A stretch of 64,000 bases of DNA, from positions 788,569-852,568 of the forward strand of contig NZ_LMOO01000001.1 of NCBI RefSeq assembly GCF_001424195.1. Reading direction: 5' to 3'. Of the stretch, positions 1 to 8,500 are shown piece after piece (position 1 is the stretch's first letter; each line of letters starts with the position of its first letter). Position numbers and translations under genes: made by a program. The notes under the pieces were generated by a model. That model saw nothing but the letters and a program-made list of their open reading frames with translations. It made no database searches and was not told where the DNA came from. This DNA comes from Cellulomonas sp. Leaf334. Lineage in GTDB: Bacteria > Actinomycetota > Actinomycetes > Actinomycetales > Cellulomonadaceae.

Positions 1-1236
1 GTCGACCACTCCTTCGTCGACGCGGCCCACGACGACCTGCCCCGGTACCGGCTCCTGGAGACGATCCGGGCGTTCCTGCTGGACGACCTGGACGCGCGCG
101 ACGAGCGCGACGCGGCGGAGACCACGTTCCTGCGGTGGGCGTCCCGGGCCGCCGCCGAGATCGGCACCGCCGTCCGTGGTGACGGCGAGGCGGCGGCGGA
201 CCGGCGCTTGCGGGCCGAGCTGGCCAACCTGCGCGCCGCCCGCGACCTGTCGCGCGGGCGCGGCGACGTGGAGCTCCGCATCGACGTCACGCTCGCGCTG
301 GACGACGCCGCGACCTGGCGGGACCTGACCGAGCTGTGGGCCTGGGCCGTCGAGCTCGAACAGGACCCGCTGCTGCTGCGGGGGAACCGTCGCGAGGTCG
401 CGGTCCGGGCCTCGGCAGCGGAGGCGTCGTGGCTGCTCGGCGACCTGACCGGCGCCGCACAGTTGGCTCGCACCGCGATCGAGGCCGCAGGGGACGACCC
501 CGGTGCCGTCAGCGCGTGGAGCGCGTCCGCAGCCGTCGCCCTCTTCCGCGGCGACCACGCACGGGCGGCGCAGGACTGGGCGGTCGCGGCCGCGCTCGCC
601 GTCCAGCCGTCGCCGTACCTGGCGTCCGGCGCGCTGGCCCTCGGATACGCGGGCGACCGGTCCGGGGCGGCCGCCCTCCTCGACGACGCCGACCGCGCGC
701 TGGGCGTCCGACCGTGCCCGTCGCACCGCGCCTGGCTCCGGTACGTCGCCGGCGAGGTGACCGCCGCAGACGATCCCGGCGCCGCGGTCGTGCACTACAC
801 CGCGGCGGTCGACCTCGCGCGGGGCTGCGGTGCCGGGTTCATCGAGGGGGTGGCGGCCGTCGGGCTGGCGGCGGCACGGGCGGCCCAGGGTGACGTCCGG
901 GCGTCCGCCGAGGACTACGTCGGCCTGCTGCGCTACTGGTCGGCCGCCGGGAACCTGACACAGCTGTGGACGACGGTGCGCGACGCGGCGGTGCTGCTCG
1001 ACGCGCACGGGTCCTCGGACGCGGCGGGTGTCCTGCTCCTGGCCGCCGGGTCGGCCGACGCGGCGTCCGCCCTCGTCGGCCAGGCCGCGCGGCGGGCGCG
1101 CGGGATCCTGGACCGGATCGGCGCGGACCGGGTCGCCGCGCTCGACGCCCGGGCACGGTCGATGACCGCGGCCGAGGTCGTCGAGATGGCGGTCGACGCG
1201 CTGCGGTCGGGTCTAGGCAGCCCGTCCGTAACCTGA
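1..1236 (+). CDS. C-terminal part of an AfsR/LuxR-type ATPase transcriptional regulator (5' end outside window)
   Basis: The reading frame is open from the first base and ends at a TGA at 1234-1236, so the gene begins before the window. The first visible residues include RYRLLETIRAFLLDDL. This is the winged-helix segment that follows the NB-ARC-like ATPase domain in AfsR/SARP-like and LuxR-like regulators of actinomycetes. The remaining roughly 350 residues are alanine-rich helices that look like degenerate TPR repeats, the usual C-terminal ligand or partner module. The DNA-binding end is not visible, so its class (BTAD N-terminal or LuxR C-terminal) cannot be stated; no LuxR HTH is present at this C-terminus, which favours an N-terminal DNA-binding domain. 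The last 24 bases overlap the convergent hexapeptide gene. Nothing links it directly to the siderophore genes except proximity. Confidence 0.8.
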   Translation, partial: VDHSFVDAAHDDLPRYRLLETIRAFLLDDLDARDERDAAETTFLRWASRAAAEIGTAVRGDGEAAADRRLRAELANLRAARDLSRGRGDVELRIDVTLALDDAATWRDLTELWAWAVELEQDPLLLRGNRREVAVRASAAEASWLLGDLTGAAQLARTAIEAAGDDPGAVSAWSASAAVALFRGDHARAAQDWAVAAALAVQPSPYLASGALALGYAGDRSGAAALLDDADRALGVRPCPSHRAWLRYVAGEVTAADDPGAAVVHYTAAVDLARGCGAGFIEGVAAVGLAAARAAQGDVRASAEDYVGLLRYWSAAGNLTQLWTTVRDAAVLLDAHGSSDAAGVLLLAAGSADAASALVGQAARRARGILDRIGADRVAALDARARSMTAAEVVEMAVDALRSGLGSPSVT

Positions 1237-1641
1237 GCGGCGCCCCGGGCCCGACCCGGTGACCGTGCTGTCGTCCGGGACGACCTGGTCCGCCTCCACC
1301 GCGGCTCGCTGCTCGACCACGACCCGCTCGCCGACGCGCGCGCCCGAGGCGATGCGCGCACCGGCGCCCACGCGCGTCCCGGCGCCCAGGTGCACGTTGC
1401 TCCCGACGACCGCTGCGGTGCCGACCACGACGTCCACGTCGATCCAGCTGCCCGCTCCGACGCGTGCTCCGTCGTGGACCACCGCGCCCGCCTCGACGTA
1501 CGACGTCTCGGCCAGCCACGCCCCCTCGTGCACGTGCGCGGCAGGCGACACCAACCCGCCGCCGTGCGCGTGCCGGACGTAGCGCACGACCGTCCCGAGG
1601 TCGTCCTCGAACTCCACCAGACCCTTGATCCGTCGCGACAT
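1213..1641 (-). CDS. Small left-handed beta-helix (hexapeptide-repeat) protein
   Basis: This is a 142-residue protein. After about 35 residues it shows repeated hexapeptide units of the form [LIV]-G-x-x-x-x (for example VHEGAWLAETSYVEAGAVV, then VGAGSWIDVDVVVG, VHLGAGTRVGAGARIASGARVG). This is the signature of left-handed beta-helix acyltransferase or gamma-carbonic-anhydrase-like proteins. The coil count is low, so it is a minimal trimeric beta-helix; no catalytic histidine typical of an acetyltransferase is obvious. The ATG at 1641 is preceded by a strong GAAGGAGAGG ribosome-binding site, which fixes the start. The 3' end overlaps the convergent regulator gene by 24 bases. The function is unknown; it may be a sugar O-acetyltransferase or a structural homologue. 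Confidence 0.7.
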   Translation of the reverse strand: MSRRIKGLVEFEDDLGTVVRYVRHAHGGGLVSPAAHVHEGAWLAETSYVEAGAVVHDGARVGAGSWIDVDVVVGTAAVVGSNVHLGAGTRVGAGARIASGARVGERVVVEQRAAVEADQVVPDDSTVTGSGPGRRSGYGRAA

Positions 1642-1746
1642 GCCTCTCCTTCGTCGATGCTCCTGCCCGGCATAACGATGTTGCGGCCCGGAGGTTTCCC
1701 GGAACCGCTCCGCCCGCGGCGAACACCCTGTGACAGGCTGCCCGCC

Positions 1747-2376
1747 ATGATCGAACGGGTGCTTCCGGTCGGCGTGGAGGCGGCCGAGCACGCCGGTCCC
1801 CCGCTCCCCGTCCCCCTGCACCCGTCGGAGGAGGCGGGGGTCGAGAACGCGGTGCCCGCCCGCCGCGCCGAGTACGCCGCCGTCCGCGGGTGCGCGCGCA
1901 CCGCCCTGCGGAGGCTGGGCCTGGCCGATGCGGCCGTGCCCGCCGGACCCGACCGCGCACCGGTGTGGCCCGCAGGGGTCGTCGGGAGCATGACGCACGT
2001 CGACGGGTACCGCGCCGCCGCGGTCGGGAGTGCGCAGACCTGGGCGGGCCTGGGGATCGACGCGGAGCTGCACGCGCCGCTGCCGCCCGAGGTCGTGTCC
2101 CTGGTGATGAGCGACGACGAGCGGGCCGCGCTCGCCCGCACCGACCCGGCACTGTGCCCGGACCGCGTGCTGTTCTCGGCCAAGGAGTCCGTGTACAAGG
2201 TCTGGTACCCGGTGACGCGGTCGTGGCTCGGGTTCGAGGAGGTGGACGTCCGCCTCGGCGACGGCACGTTCGTGGCACGGCTCGCCCGCTCCGGGCTCGG
2301 GACCGACGTGCTGCACGGTCGGTGGGCCGTCGGCGACGGCCTGGTGGTCACCGCGGTCGCGCTGGCTCGGGGCTGA
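1747..2376 (+). CDS. 4'-phosphopantetheinyl transferase, EntD/Sfp type
   Basis: This 209-residue protein would transfer the phosphopantetheine arm of CoA onto the serine of carrier domains, here the six T/ArCP domains of the adjacent siderophore NRPS system. The C-terminal half carries the family motifs: GIDAE (Mg-binding acidic pair, near residues 103-107) and FSAKESVYK (near 143-151). The upstream part contains the GSMTH block common in EntD-like enzymes. The ATG at 1747 is chosen because the protein then has normal family length and starts with MIERVLP, typical of EntD-type enzymes. It is transcribed toward the exporter gene and their 3' ends overlap by 29 bases. No iron box is visible in the 105 bases upstream, so its expression may be independent of the biosynthetic operon. 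Confidence 0.92.
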   Translation: MIERVLPVGVEAAEHAGPPLPVPLHPSEEAGVENAVPARRAEYAAVRGCARTALRRLGLADAAVPAGPDRAPVWPAGVVGSMTHVDGYRAAAVGSAQTWAGLGIDAELHAPLPPEVVSLVMSDDERAALARTDPALCPDRVLFSAKESVYKVWYPVTRSWLGFEEVDVRLGDGTFVARLARSGLGTDVLHGRWAVGDGLVVTAVALARG

Positions 2377-4039
2377 GCGGGCGCACCCCACCGTCCTCGA
2401 CCACGAGGACCTCGCCCCAGCGCGCGACGGTGTCCGCGCGGTGGGCGACGACGACGACGGCCCGGTCGGCGGCGAGCCGGTCGACCGCGGTCTCGACGAG
2501 GTGCGCGGTGTCCGGGTCGACGTCGGAGGTGACCTCGTCGAGCACGAGGACCGCGCTGTCGAGCAGCGCCACGCGCAGCAGCCCGACGAGCTGCCGCTCC
2601 CCGGCGGACAGCGCCGACGTCGCCGTCGCCAGGCCGGTGGGCAGCCGGGCCAGCCACGGGCCGAGGTCGAGGGCGTCCACCGCGCGCGCGAGCTCGGCGT
2701 CCGTCGCCCCCGGACGGACCAGGCGCAGGTCGTCGGCCACGGTCCCGGCCGCGAGGTGCACCGACTGGGGGACCAGGGCGACGAGCCGGACGCGGTCCTC
2801 CGGCGCGAGCGGGTGCAGGTCGACGCCGCCGCACGTGACCGTCCCCGAGTCCGGGGCGTACAGCCCGGTGAGGAGCTTGACCAGCGTCGACTTCCCCGCC
2901 CCGGTCCGGCCCACGAGCACGACCCGGTGGCCGGGCGACACCCCCAGGGTGACGTCCCGCAGGACGGGGTCGCCGTCGTAGCCGAAGGTCACGCGGTCGA
3001 GGACGAGCTCGGGCCCGGCAGCCACCGGCACCGGGGCGGATGCGTTGGTCGGGGCCGTCGCCCGCAGGAGGTCCGCCGTGCGGGCGACGTCCGTGCGGGC
3101 GGCCTCCACGTCGGCGACCAGCGACGACAGGTCCGCGAAGCCCGTGAACAGGGTGCGGCCCGCCAGGACGAACGTGACGACGACGCCGACACTGACCGAG
3201 CCCCGTGCCACGAGCGCAGTCCCCGACAGGACCAGCGCCGCGAGGGTCAGCGCCTCGACGAGGTCCATCCCGTGGATCCAGCGGGTGAGGACCACGGTGC
3301 GCAGCTGCGCCCGCACGGCCGTCCCGCCCGCCTCGTCCACCGGATCCGTGACCAGCCGGCGTGCCCGCAGTGGTGCACCGGCCAGCAGGGGGCGGACCCG
3401 CACGACCTCGGCCATCTCGGCGCTGACGCGGGCCTCCGCCTGGGCCTCCGCCGCGAACGCCGCCGGGGCGCCGCGCCGGAAGCGGTGCAGCATCGCGGCG
3501 GCGGCGGGCGTGAACACGACGACGAGCACGGCGAGCATCGCCCACGACTGCGTGGCCAGGACGACGACCGTCACCAGCACCGTGCCGCCCGTGAGGACGA
3601 GCTCGGGCAGCACGTCACGCACGAACCCCGACAGCGACGCGACCTGCGCGGTCGCACGCTGCATCAGGTCACCGGTGCGGTGCCGTTCCAGGAACCGCAG
3701 CGGTGCGGTCGTGAGCTGGTCGAGCACCCGGTCGCGCAGGTCGCGCACGACGCGCTCCCCCGCGCGGACCAGGCGTTCCCGACCGACCGCCGCGGCGCCG
3801 ACCTGCACGACCGCGCACCCGAGCGCGAGGAGGGCCGCGCGGACCGCCGCCTGACCGTCGTCGGCGAGCAGCGCGTCGACCACCTGGCCGAGCAGGACGG
3901 GCACCGCGACGACGAGCAACCCCGCGACCGTGCTCGCCACCAGCCCCGTGAGCAGCACGCCGAGGTGCGGCCGGGCCGTGCGGGCCACGAGCGCTCCCAC
4001 GCCACGGCGCGACGGGTCGTCGCTGAGCAGGACGATCAT
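2348..4039 (-). CDS. ABC exporter half-transporter, catalytically competent subunit (siderophore export)
   Basis: This 563-residue fused membrane-ATPase protein has an N-terminal six-helix type IV exporter domain (residues about 20-310) and a C-terminal nucleotide-binding domain. Motifs in order are Walker A GRTGAGKST, a degenerate signature LSAGE, Walker B VLVLDEVTSDVD with the catalytic glutamate present, and H-loop VVVAHRAD. The ATG at 4039 overlaps the stop of the upstream ABC gene as ATGA, so the two subunits are translationally coupled and almost certainly form a heterodimer. Position at the end of the siderophore operon suggests export of the finished siderophore; CydDC-like proteins and peptide exporters share the fold, so the substrate is inferred from context. 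The motif pattern complements the partner's defects (see findings). Confidence 0.88.
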   Translation of the reverse strand: MIVLLSDDPSRRGVGALVARTARPHLGVLLTGLVASTVAGLLVVAVPVLLGQVVDALLADDGQAAVRAALLALGCAVVQVGAAAVGRERLVRAGERVVRDLRDRVLDQLTTAPLRFLERHRTGDLMQRATAQVASLSGFVRDVLPELVLTGGTVLVTVVVLATQSWAMLAVLVVVFTPAAAAMLHRFRRGAPAAFAAEAQAEARVSAEMAEVVRVRPLLAGAPLRARRLVTDPVDEAGGTAVRAQLRTVVLTRWIHGMDLVEALTLAALVLSGTALVARGSVSVGVVVTFVLAGRTLFTGFADLSSLVADVEAARTDVARTADLLRATAPTNASAPVPVAAGPELVLDRVTFGYDGDPVLRDVTLGVSPGHRVVLVGRTGAGKSTLVKLLTGLYAPDSGTVTCGGVDLHPLAPEDRVRLVALVPQSVHLAAGTVADDLRLVRPGATDAELARAVDALDLGPWLARLPTGLATATSALSAGERQLVGLLRVALLDSAVLVLDEVTSDVDPDTAHLVETAVDRLAADRAVVVVAHRADTVARWGEVLVVEDGGVRPLSPEPARPR

Positions 4040-5595
4040 GAGCCCAGCCCTGCCCCGACACCGAGGAGCACCGTTGCGTCCGCCGCGGCGAGCACCGCCG
4101 GGCGCGTGCTCGCCACGACGACCGTGCGCCGACGCGACTCCCGCAGGATCGCGGCGACGACCGCGGCCTCGGTGTCCGCGTCGAGCGCCGACGTGACGTC
4201 GTCGAGCAGCAGGACGGGCGCGTCGCTGACCAGCGCGCGGGCCAGCGCCAGCCGCTGGAGCTGGCCACCGGACAGGGACGCCCCACCGTCGGCGACGAGC
4301 GTGTCGAGGTCGACCTCGTCGTCGAGCAGGACGTCCTGCAACGCAGCGTGGAGGGACGCGTCCGGGATCGGCGCACCCAGGGCGAGATTGTCGCGGACGG
4401 TGCGTGCGAGCACGAGCGGGCGCTGCGGCACGAGCACGACGGCACCGCCGGTCACCTCCCCGGCGCTCGGGACGGCGGTGCCCGCCAGGACGCGCAGCAG
4501 GGTCGACTTGCCGCTGCCGACGGGTCCGCCGACCACGAGCAGCCGGCCCGGGACCGCATGCAGGTCCACCGGCTCGGCGCCCGGGACGGCGACGACTCCC
4601 CGCGCCCGCAGTCCGACGCGCGGCGCAGCCGGGTCCGGCACGTCGTCGGGGACGTCCCGGAGCACCTCGACGAGCCGCGCGGCGCCGACCCGGGCGTCGA
4701 CGGTCTGCATCACGCGCGCCAGCCCCACCTGGACCGCGACCCCGACCGTGCCCATCCAGGCGCTGAACGCGACCAGGCCCCCGACGCTGAGCCGACCGTC
4801 CGCCGCCGCACCGACGCCGACGAGCACACCGACCGCGAGAGCGACCCGCGGCACGCCCTCGCCGAGCGCCGACCACCCGGCCATGAGCGCACCGGCACGG
4901 AGCGTGTGCCGGGTGACCTCGTCGGACCGTTCGCGGTGCGTGGCGCGCAGGGCCGGTCCGCTGCCGGCGCCACGGCTGGTCAGAGCGGCGCGCAGCACGT
5001 ACTCGACGACGTCGGCGCGCTGCCCGTGCGCGTGCGCGACCGCCTCGCCGGCCTTCCGGTACGCGCGTGGGTAGACGGTGTTGAGGAGCACGAGCGCGGG
5101 GACGGTGGCGACGACGACGAGCAGCAGCGCGGGGTCGAGCTGCGCGATGCCGGGCACGAGGACCGCGACGGTGACCCCGATGACGACCCAGGTCGCCAGG
5201 CCGTGCACCCAGACGCGGACGGCGTCCACGTCCCGGCTGGCGCGCAGCACGAGGTCCCCGTCCCCGGGCAGCGCCGGTCCGTCGGTGCTGAGCAGCCCGC
5301 CCGCGAGGCGCGCGCGCAGGCGGACGCCCGCCCGGGCGTCCGCGACGTTGGAGCCCTGGTCCCACGCGCACATGCCGAGGACCTGCACGAGACCGGCTCC
5401 GGCGAGGGCCAGGGCCCACCACGCCGCCGCGCCGAGGTCGCCCTGCTCGACGCCGCGGTCGACGGCGAGCCCGAGGCAGGCCGGGACCGCGAGGAACCCG
5501 AGCTGGCGCACGAGGGCGCCGAGCCCGGCGAGGGCGAGCGGTCCGCGCTGCTCGCGCGCCGCCCGCCACAGGAGCCGGCGCTCCGGCCGGCTCAT
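4036..5595 (-). CDS. ABC exporter half-transporter, degenerate-site subunit (siderophore export)
   Basis: This 519-residue protein combines a transmembrane domain (residues about 1-300, hydrophobic helices such as LALAGLGALVRQLGFLAV) with an ATPase domain. Visible motifs are Walker A GGPVGSGKST, an intact LSGGQ signature, Walker B VLLLDDVTSALD with aspartate in place of the catalytic glutamate, and VVVASTRPAV where the H-loop histidine should be. It is therefore the inactive-site subunit of an asymmetric heterodimer with the gene downstream. The start at 5595 overlaps the stop of the second NRPS gene (5592-5594), and its own stop overlaps the next gene. It belongs to the siderophore operon. 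The substrate (apo-siderophore) is inferred from neighbours. Confidence 0.87.
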   Translation of the reverse strand: MSRPERRLLWRAAREQRGPLALAGLGALVRQLGFLAVPACLGLAVDRGVEQGDLGAAAWWALALAGAGLVQVLGMCAWDQGSNVADARAGVRLRARLAGGLLSTDGPALPGDGDLVLRASRDVDAVRVWVHGLATWVVIGVTVAVLVPGIAQLDPALLLVVVATVPALVLLNTVYPRAYRKAGEAVAHAHGQRADVVEYVLRAALTSRGAGSGPALRATHRERSDEVTRHTLRAGALMAGWSALGEGVPRVALAVGVLVGVGAAADGRLSVGGLVAFSAWMGTVGVAVQVGLARVMQTVDARVGAARLVEVLRDVPDDVPDPAAPRVGLRARGVVAVPGAEPVDLHAVPGRLLVVGGPVGSGKSTLLRVLAGTAVPSAGEVTGGAVVLVPQRPLVLARTVRDNLALGAPIPDASLHAALQDVLLDDEVDLDTLVADGGASLSGGQLQRLALARALVSDAPVLLLDDVTSALDADTEAAVVAAILRESRRRTVVVASTRPAVLAAADATVLLGVGAGLGS

Positions 5596-8500
5596 GCGCC
5601 GCCCCCGAGGACGGGTCCGATGACGGCCCAGCCCTCGGGCGCGACCACCTCGGCGTGGGTGCCGGGCAGGGCGACGTGCCGGACGTCGGTCCCCAGCAGC
5701 CCGTCCCACGCCGACGGCCCGTCCGAGTCGGCCGCGGTGACCAGCAGGGTCGGGACGGCGGTGACGGGTGACCCGGAGGCGGCCATGAGGACCGACGACC
5801 AGCGGTGGCACTCGACGATCGCCTCCACCGTGCCGTCGTCGAGGAGCCCGAGGACCCCGCGGGACGCGCGGATCGCGTCGAGGGCCTCCTCGCGCTCGTC
5901 GTCACGATCGTCCACGCCCACGGCGACCTGGGCGAGGAACGCCGTCTGCTCGTCGCGGACGGCGGTCGCGTCGTCGTCGTCGAAGCCGGCAGCGCCGAGC
6001 GGGGCCGGGTCCAGCAGCGCCAGCAGGTCGACCCGCTCCCCCGCCGCGACCAGGTCCGCCGCGACCTGGTGGGCGACGTTCCCGCCGAACGAGTAGCCCA
6101 CCAGCCGGTAGGGGCCGGTCGGCTGCACGGAGCGGATGGTGCGCAGGTACACCGCGGCGAGACCCGCCACGTCGGTCACGTCGGGGTGCGGGCCGGACAG
6201 GCCGGGCGCCTGCAGGCCGACCACCCCGACGCCCGCCGGCAGGTGCCGCACGAGCCCGGCGAACTGCCACGCGAACCCACCGGCGGGGTGGAGGCAGAAC
6301 ACGGGTCGGTCACCGGGTCGCAGGGTGAGCACGGGTGCGAGACCGGCGGACCGGGACGGCTCCGCGAGCGCCGCGGCCAGCCCGGCGACGGTCGGCGCAG
6401 CCATGAACGCCCCGACGCTCACGGGCACGCCGAGCTCGTCGCTCACGGCCGCGACGACGCGCATCGCGGCGAGCGAGTGCCCGCCGAGGTCGAAGAACGA
6501 TGCGTCCCGCGTGGTCAGCTCGGTGCCGAGCACGCCGCCCACGATCCGGCAGAGCTCGTGCTCCAGACGGGTGGCCGGGGGCGCCCCCTCGTGCCGTGCG
6601 ACGAGGGGTGAAAGGGCCGTGCGGTCGCGCTTGCCGTTGACGGTCAGCGGCAGGTGGGTCACCGTGCCGACGGCCGTCGGCACCGCGTGGGCGGGCAGGT
6701 GGTCGGCCAGGTGCGCGCGCAGCGCGGTCTCGTCGTACCCGGTCTGCGGCACCACGTGCAGCTGGAGGACACCGCCGTGGACCGACGCCGTCGCCTCCGC
6801 CACGCCCGCAGCACCCTGGGCGACGGCCTCGATCTCGGCGAGCTCCAGCCGGAACCCGCGCACCTTGACCTGGTCGTCGTTGCGGCCGCGGTACTCGATG
6901 CCGCCGTCCCAGCGGCGGTGCACGAGGTCGCCGGTGCGGTACAGCCGCGACCCGGCCGGGCCGGCGACGAACCGGGACGCCGTGGCCCCCGGTGCGTCGC
7001 CGTAGCCGCGGGCGAGCCCGTCGCCGGTCAGGTAGAGCTCCCCGGTGCCGCCCGGAGGGACCTCGCGCAGGCTCGTGTCCAGGACGTACGCGCGCGACCC
7101 GAGCACCGGTCGGCCCAGGCACGGCTGCTCGCTCATGGCCAGGTCGGCGCCGAGGGCGTTGATCGTGAACTCCGTCGGCCCGTACAGGTCGTAGCCGCGG
7201 GCGGACGGGTGCTCGCGCAGCAGCGTCCACAGGTCCGGCGGCACCGCCTCGCCACCGAGCAGCACGAGGCCGGGCGGCCGGTCGTCGAGCAGCCCCGCAC
7301 GGACGAGCTCGCGGGCGTAGGACGGTGTCACGTTCACCACGTCGATCCCCGTGCGGTGGTAGTCCTCGACGAGCTCGGCGACGTCGAGGCGGCGCTCCTC
7401 GTCGACCACGTGCACCTCGTGCCCGTCGAGCAGCCAGAACAGTTCCTCCCAGGACATGTCGAACGCGAACGACACCGTGTGCGCGACCCGGAACGCCTCC
7501 GCACCCGCACGCTCCAGCGCGGGTCGGAAGATCTCCTGGAGGTGGTTGCGGAACATGGTGACCAGCCCGCGGTGGGGCACGACGACACCCTTGGGCTCCC
7601 CCGTCGAGCCGGACGTGAAGATCACGTAGGCGGCCTGGTCGGGGTGCACGGCCGCGCGGACCGGAGGAACGCCCGGCTCGGCGGCCAGCGCGAGGGCCGC
7701 GGGAACGTCGTCGACCGTCAGGACGAGCGGAGCCGACCCGGCCAGCAACGACGCCTGCTCGGTCGTGGTGAGCAGCACGGCCGTGCCCGCCGCGGCGATC
7801 GTGCGACGGAGCCGGCCGGACGGGTGCGACAGGTCCAGCGGGAGGTAGGCGTGCCCGGCGCGCATCACGGCGAAGATCGCAGCCACGTGCTCGACCGTGC
7901 GCGGGAGCGCGAGCGCCACCACCGACTCCGGGGGCAGGTGTCGCAGCAGCGCGGCGAGGGCGTCGACCCGTGCGTCGAGGTGCGCGAAGCACCAGCCGAC
8001 GTGCGCACCGGTCAGGTCGCGGCCGACGAGCGCAGTGCGCTGCGGACGTCGCGCGGCCTGCAGCGCGAGGAGCTCCGGGACGGAACGCCAGCTCTCGGCC
8101 TCGGGCGCCTGCGTCGCCTCCGCGTTGACCCGGGCGACGGCCGGTGCGTCGGCCGCGATCGCCAGGTCCAGGCGGGCGACCGGGGCGTCGGGGTGCGCCG
8201 CGAGCTGCTCCAGGACCCGGCGGTAGCGGGTCAGGTAGCGGTCGGCGCGGTCACGGTCCACGACGTCGGGGCGGTACGCGAGCGCCAGCTCGAGCCGGTC
8301 GCCCGGGTTCACCGTCATCGCCAGGCTGTAGTGCGTGCCGTCGTACGCCTCCGCCTCGACGATCCGGTGCCGGGCGAACGTGCTGTCCCGGTCGTCGACG
8401 TCCACGGGGAGGTTGCGGAACACGTAGAGCGTGTCGAACAGGACCGGGAAGCCGGCCGCCTGGTGGATGTGCCCCAGGCCCAGGTGGTGGGCGTCGATGA

